DNA of 64,000 nucleotides from JANQPA01 sp964548175 (GTDB taxonomy: Bacteria > Bacteroidota > Bacteroidia > Chitinophagales > Saprospiraceae), in assembly GCA_964548175.1 (NCBI GenBank), contig CAZJQS010000004.1, forward strand, positions 62,001 through 126,000, given 5' to 3'. This document shows positions 61,261-64,000 of the stretch, in pieces (within the stretch, counting starts at the first letter, position 1; each line of letters starts with the position of its first letter). Under the pieces are notes generated by a model. The model did not search any database and was not told the origin of the DNA. It saw nothing but the letters and a program-made list of their open reading frames with translations. Position numbers and translations under genes: made by a program.

Positions 61261-63504
61261 ATGGAAAACTTTGGTAAAGAAAAAGAGGGGACGTATTTAC
61301 TGGAAATCGATGCCTTCACTCCGGTGGATGAGCAAAAAACAGAAGCCTATCTCAAAGATCTGAAAAGGTATTTGATTTCCGGGAAAAAAACCGCTGAAAG
61401 CCTGACTGCAGAAGTCTATCCTGTCCGTTATGCTTTTTTTCAAAGCGGAGATTATCCAAAAAAGGATTATCCGGTTTTCGATCCGGAAAAAGGAACCGCC
61501 GGATTGGTGGAACAAAAGGATGAACTGCCGAGGGAATCATCAGACCAGGGAGCAATACCGTTTGAGTTTTCCGCAAAGACAGCCCTCCAAATGCTGAATC
61601 TTCAGAACAAAGGGCGGGGTATTTTGAAAACGGCATTTCTTCAAACACTAAGAAAAGTCATCAACGGCTTAAATGAACTGTTGATCCTTCATGGAGATAC
61701 TTCTAACCTGTCTGACTTCCACCTGGATTTTGCGGAAGATTTGATCTCTTTTGATAAAATAAAAGAAGTCACCCTCTCTTCAGTGAGTTCCCGGATACCC
61801 AAATCAAGGTTAACGCGCCTGAAAGCTGCGCTTCAAATCTTGACGAGCGCTCAGGAATCCTACGCTCAGGGGGCAATGACGATCTTTGCCTCGGAAGAAG
61901 TCATGAGCTCCTTCAACCTGGAGGATATTTTTGACCATGTTAAGATTGAAGTGGCTCCGGGAAATCCATGCCGTCAGGCCAATCAACACGCCAAAAAAAA
62001 CAGAGATGAATTTGTGGAGACGATTGCTGCTTTGAGGGTGGGGCGTCTTATGATCGATCAAGAATATGATGAAGCCCTTCACGACGATTACTTTGATCAT
62101 TTTGATTTGGATCATTTAACAGAAGAGGATCTAAAGTACCTGCATCCCACCATGGTCATTGAAGATGCCCGTCGATTGGTGCTTCAGTCTAATGATTTTC
62201 TTGCGCTTTTGTCCAAAAACAGTTTTGTCAAAATTCTTGCCCTTAACTACCTTGACGATCTCTTTGTCCTGAACGATCAGGAGGAGTTCGATTATCTTGA
62301 GTTGGGCTCTTTGGCTATTTTTCAAAGAAACAGTTACGTATTCCAGGGCGGGATCGATCGGCCTTCAGTTCTGAATGAATCTTACAGAAAAGGGCTGGAA
62401 TATCCGGGCGCCGTGTTTTGGAATATTCTTATTCCTTCCGGAGTGGCGGAACAAGATGCTACAACCTTTGCGGCGCTAAAAGCGGCAATTGAAAGCCGGT
62501 ATTTTCCAAGAATGGAATATGAAGCAGAGGAAGATCATTTTTCCGGTCATCACATCAATCTGGACAATAATCCTGAGCCGGAGGTTTACTTCGCCGGCTA
62601 TGAACTAACCACCAAGACTCCATCCGGCCCTGCGCCCCTGACCATAGGTTATACGATTGCGGATTTCCTGGCTATGGATTCCGAGCTAATGAAAACGCTG
62701 GAGATCATACCTCCGGAATATCAAAGCGCTAAGCTGATTGCTTTACACGAGTATCTATCGGAGCCTAAGGATTCCTTAGCCGGTAAGTTCCCCTTCATTT
62801 GGGTAGTCGACGGTCAAAAAAAATTGAAAAAAGCGGCTATCCCTGTATATTGGATACAACATTGCAGAAATCGCCTCGAATACTGGAGCTTCCTGCAATC
62901 TATTTCCGGAACCATCAAAGCTCATTGGCAAAATGCCATCGAAGAGGTGAGGTCGGACTGGGAAAGGGCAAAAAAGGAAGAAATAGAAGCACTTAAAACT
63001 TCCCTGCAAGAACAGCATGAAAAAGAAAGAGCCGGCGACCTCCAAAAAGCGATCAGCCGGATGTTATACAAGCTGTTAAATCAGGGAGATAGCCTGGAAA
63101 GTGTTTTGACACACATCGGTCAGGAAGCCTTCAAACCTCAGGTGGAAGTCCCCGATGAGCAAACCTCTTCCAAAGAAGAACAAGCTAAACAGGAAGAAAG
63201 CCCTCCGGAAAATGAACAGGTCAGGCAAGGGAAGGAAGAACCGAAAGGCATAGTGCGTGAAGAAGCCTGGGTGGAGAGTGATGAATGTACTTCCTGCCGG
63301 GATTGCATTGATGCCCTGCCTGCTGTTTTTACATACAATGAGAATAAGCAAGCCTACGTTCATAACCCGAAAGGAGGAACTTTTGCTGAGATCGTCAAGG
63401 TGGCGGAAAGATGTCCGGCCAGATGTATTCATCCGGGAGTTCCACAAAATAAAAACGAACCATCTCTCGACAAGTGGGTAAAAAGAGCAGAAAAGTTTAA
63501 TTGA
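61261..63504 (+). CDS. Large protein with C-terminal ferredoxin domain, probable third subunit of the 2-oxoacid oxidoreductase
   Basis: Residues 1-590 match no family I can name. They include a helical region (about 105-270) and a mixed region with YELTTKTPSGPAPLTIGYTI and WVVDGQKKLKKAAIPVYWIQ. A strongly charged coiled coil spans about 590-640, followed by a Glu/Gln-rich linker (640-665). Residues 668-730 are a ferredoxin domain: Cys676, Cys679, Cys682 and Cys718 (in ERCPARC), enough for one [4Fe-4S] cluster. Tight coupling to korB suggests it takes electrons from KorAB, either as a docking subunit or to pass them to a further partner. It is not a standard PFOR delta subunit, which is short and has two clusters. 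Confidence 0.8.
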   Translation: MENFGKEKEGTYLLEIDAFTPVDEQKTEAYLKDLKRYLISGKKTAESLTAEVYPVRYAFFQSGDYPKKDYPVFDPEKGTAGLVEQKDELPRESSDQGAIPFEFSAKTALQMLNLQNKGRGILKTAFLQTLRKVINGLNELLILHGDTSNLSDFHLDFAEDLISFDKIKEVTLSSVSSRIPKSRLTRLKAALQILTSAQESYAQGAMTIFASEEVMSSFNLEDIFDHVKIEVAPGNPCRQANQHAKKNRDEFVETIAALRVGRLMIDQEYDEALHDDYFDHFDLDHLTEEDLKYLHPTMVIEDARRLVLQSNDFLALLSKNSFVKILALNYLDDLFVLNDQEEFDYLELGSLAIFQRNSYVFQGGIDRPSVLNESYRKGLEYPGAVFWNILIPSGVAEQDATTFAALKAAIESRYFPRMEYEAEEDHFSGHHINLDNNPEPEVYFAGYELTTKTPSGPAPLTIGYTIADFLAMDSELMKTLEIIPPEYQSAKLIALHEYLSEPKDSLAGKFPFIWVVDGQKKLKKAAIPVYWIQHCRNRLEYWSFLQSISGTIKAHWQNAIEEVRSDWERAKKEEIEALKTSLQEQHEKERAGDLQKAISRMLYKLLNQGDSLESVLTHIGQEAFKPQVEVPDEQTSSKEEQAKQEESPPENEQVRQGKEEPKGIVREEAWVESDECTSCRDCIDALPAVFTYNENKQAYVHNPKGGTFAEIVKVAERCPARCIHPGVPQNKNEPSLDKWVKRAEKFN

Positions 63505-63522
63505 AGGATTTGTTTTACTTTT

Positions 63523-63580
63523 GGGGTTGTGTAAAAAGTCGTCTTGCCCGGCCGGGCAAGACGACTTTTTACACAACCCC
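63523..63580. repeat. Repeat R1 as a perfect 58-bp palindrome
   Basis: The left half (63523-63551) starts with GGGGTTGTGTAAAAAGTC and ends with GTCTTGCCCGG; the right half (63552-63580) is its exact reverse complement, with no spacer. It lies 18 bases after the preceding stop and could be a terminator. It is the most complete R1 copy in the window. Confidence 0.9.
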
Positions 63581-63623
63581 TTTCAAATACGCTCTTTCTC
63601 CCACATATTTTAAAACAACAGCA

Positions 63624-64000
63624 ATGAAAACCAACTTGACCTTTGCATTCGCAATGCTCTTTTTAATCTCTTCCTTCGCACAAGAACAGACCTGGAGCGA
63701 AGCACTCGTGACCGTTCCTGAAAAAACCAACTACCAGGAAACCTCCACCTATTTGGAAGTGATGTCTTTCGTGGATGCCTTACAGGAAAAATCTGATTGG
63801 ATGCACCTGGAATTTATGGGCGCCAGCAAGGAGGGAAGAAATATTCCAGTCGTCGTACTGGCCAATCCTAAAGTGACCAGCCCGGAGGAAGCCGTCGCTT
63901 CGGGCAAACCCGTCATGTACGTACAGGGCAACATCCATGCCGGCGAAGTGGAAGGCAAGGAAGTCGTGCAGATGTTGGTGCGGGATATTTTATTGGGCGA
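63624..64000 (+). CDS. M14 family zinc carboxypeptidase, N-terminal part (cut by window edge)
   Basis: The ATG at 63624 gives 125 residues before the edge. Residues 1-19 are a signal peptide (FLISSFAQ). The zinc motif is GNIHAGEVEGKE at 102-113, giving His105 and Glu108, typical of M14 peptidases that cut C-terminal residues outside the cytoplasm. The second His lies beyond the edge. It is on the same strand as the 2-oxoacid oxidoreductase genes but separated by the 58-bp palindrome, so is probably independent. Confidence 0.88.
   Translation, partial: MKTNLTFAFAMLFLISSFAQEQTWSEALVTVPEKTNYQETSTYLEVMSFVDALQEKSDWMHLEFMGASKEGRNIPVVVLANPKVTSPEEAVASGKPVMYVQGNIHAGEVEGKEVVQMLVRDILLG

Noticed and set aside
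1..64000. tRNA, rRNA or prophage genes
   Set aside because: I saw no cloverleaf-like or rRNA sequence and no phage structural or integrase motif; a tRNAscan run would be decisive for tRNAs.

Overview
The window reads as a Bacteroidota chromosome, most likely Saprospiria (inference; no rRNA is present to settle it). Supporting signs are the fused SecDF, an alternative complex III operon feeding a heme-copper oxidase, a C-terminal type IX secretion sorting domain, promoter-like TTTG-N21-TAnnTTTG pairs, and almost no Shine-Dalgarno sites. Nothing suggests a plasmid or prophage. I found no tRNA, rRNA, CRISPR array or intact insertion sequence.

Layout. 1-13 kb is housekeeping and mixed genes: a cut-off lipoprotein, secDF, a 2-hydroxyacid dehydrogenase, a sterol-desaturase-type membrane enzyme, secreted proteins, a diheme cytochrome c lipoprotein, an ATE-like acyltransferase and thyA. 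13.1-30.7 kb is one long plus-strand respiratory block: actABCDEF (alternative complex III), coxB, coxA, ctaB, two subunit III genes, a subunit IV gene, a Sco-like gene, a DUF420 gene and a small CPMC protein. Quinol is oxidised by ActB/ActC/ActF, electrons pass through the ActA/ActE c-hemes to the CuA centre of CoxB and then to CoxA; CtaB makes the heme O precursor, and the last genes probably serve oxidase assembly. 30.8-37.3 kb holds a M32 carboxypeptidase, DUF423, a large unknown protein, an alpha/beta hydrolase and ung. 37.4-43.1 kb is a minus-strand operon DUF1800-DUF1501-T9SS protein. 43.4-58 kb is a loose accessory region: phosphoesterase, FtsX/MacB-type permease, YqhA, an unknown protein, an M15-like peptidase, carotenoid oxygenase, AraC regulator, DUF1772, a frameshifted NmrA gene, a DUF3078 protein and a DUF4199 gene with an internal stop. 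58.3-63.5 kb is a three-gene 2-oxoacid:ferredoxin oxidoreductase locus whose third gene is a 747-residue protein ending in a ferredoxin domain. An M14 peptidase runs off the right edge.

Most notable: (1) CoxB carries a C-terminal OmpA-type peptidoglycan-binding domain with both expected ligand residues, which would tether the oxidase to the cell wall; (2) the unusual third gene beside korAB; (3) a possible cohesin-like/dockerin-like pair in the DUF1501 operon; (4) several families of short dispersed palindromic repeats at gene ends, one forming a perfect 58-bp palindrome and one supplying the last codons of korA; (5) heptad repeats directly in front of three start codons; (6) a Sco-like protein without its copper cysteines inside the oxidase operon.

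All family assignments were made by reading motifs and recalling families; no database search was run.
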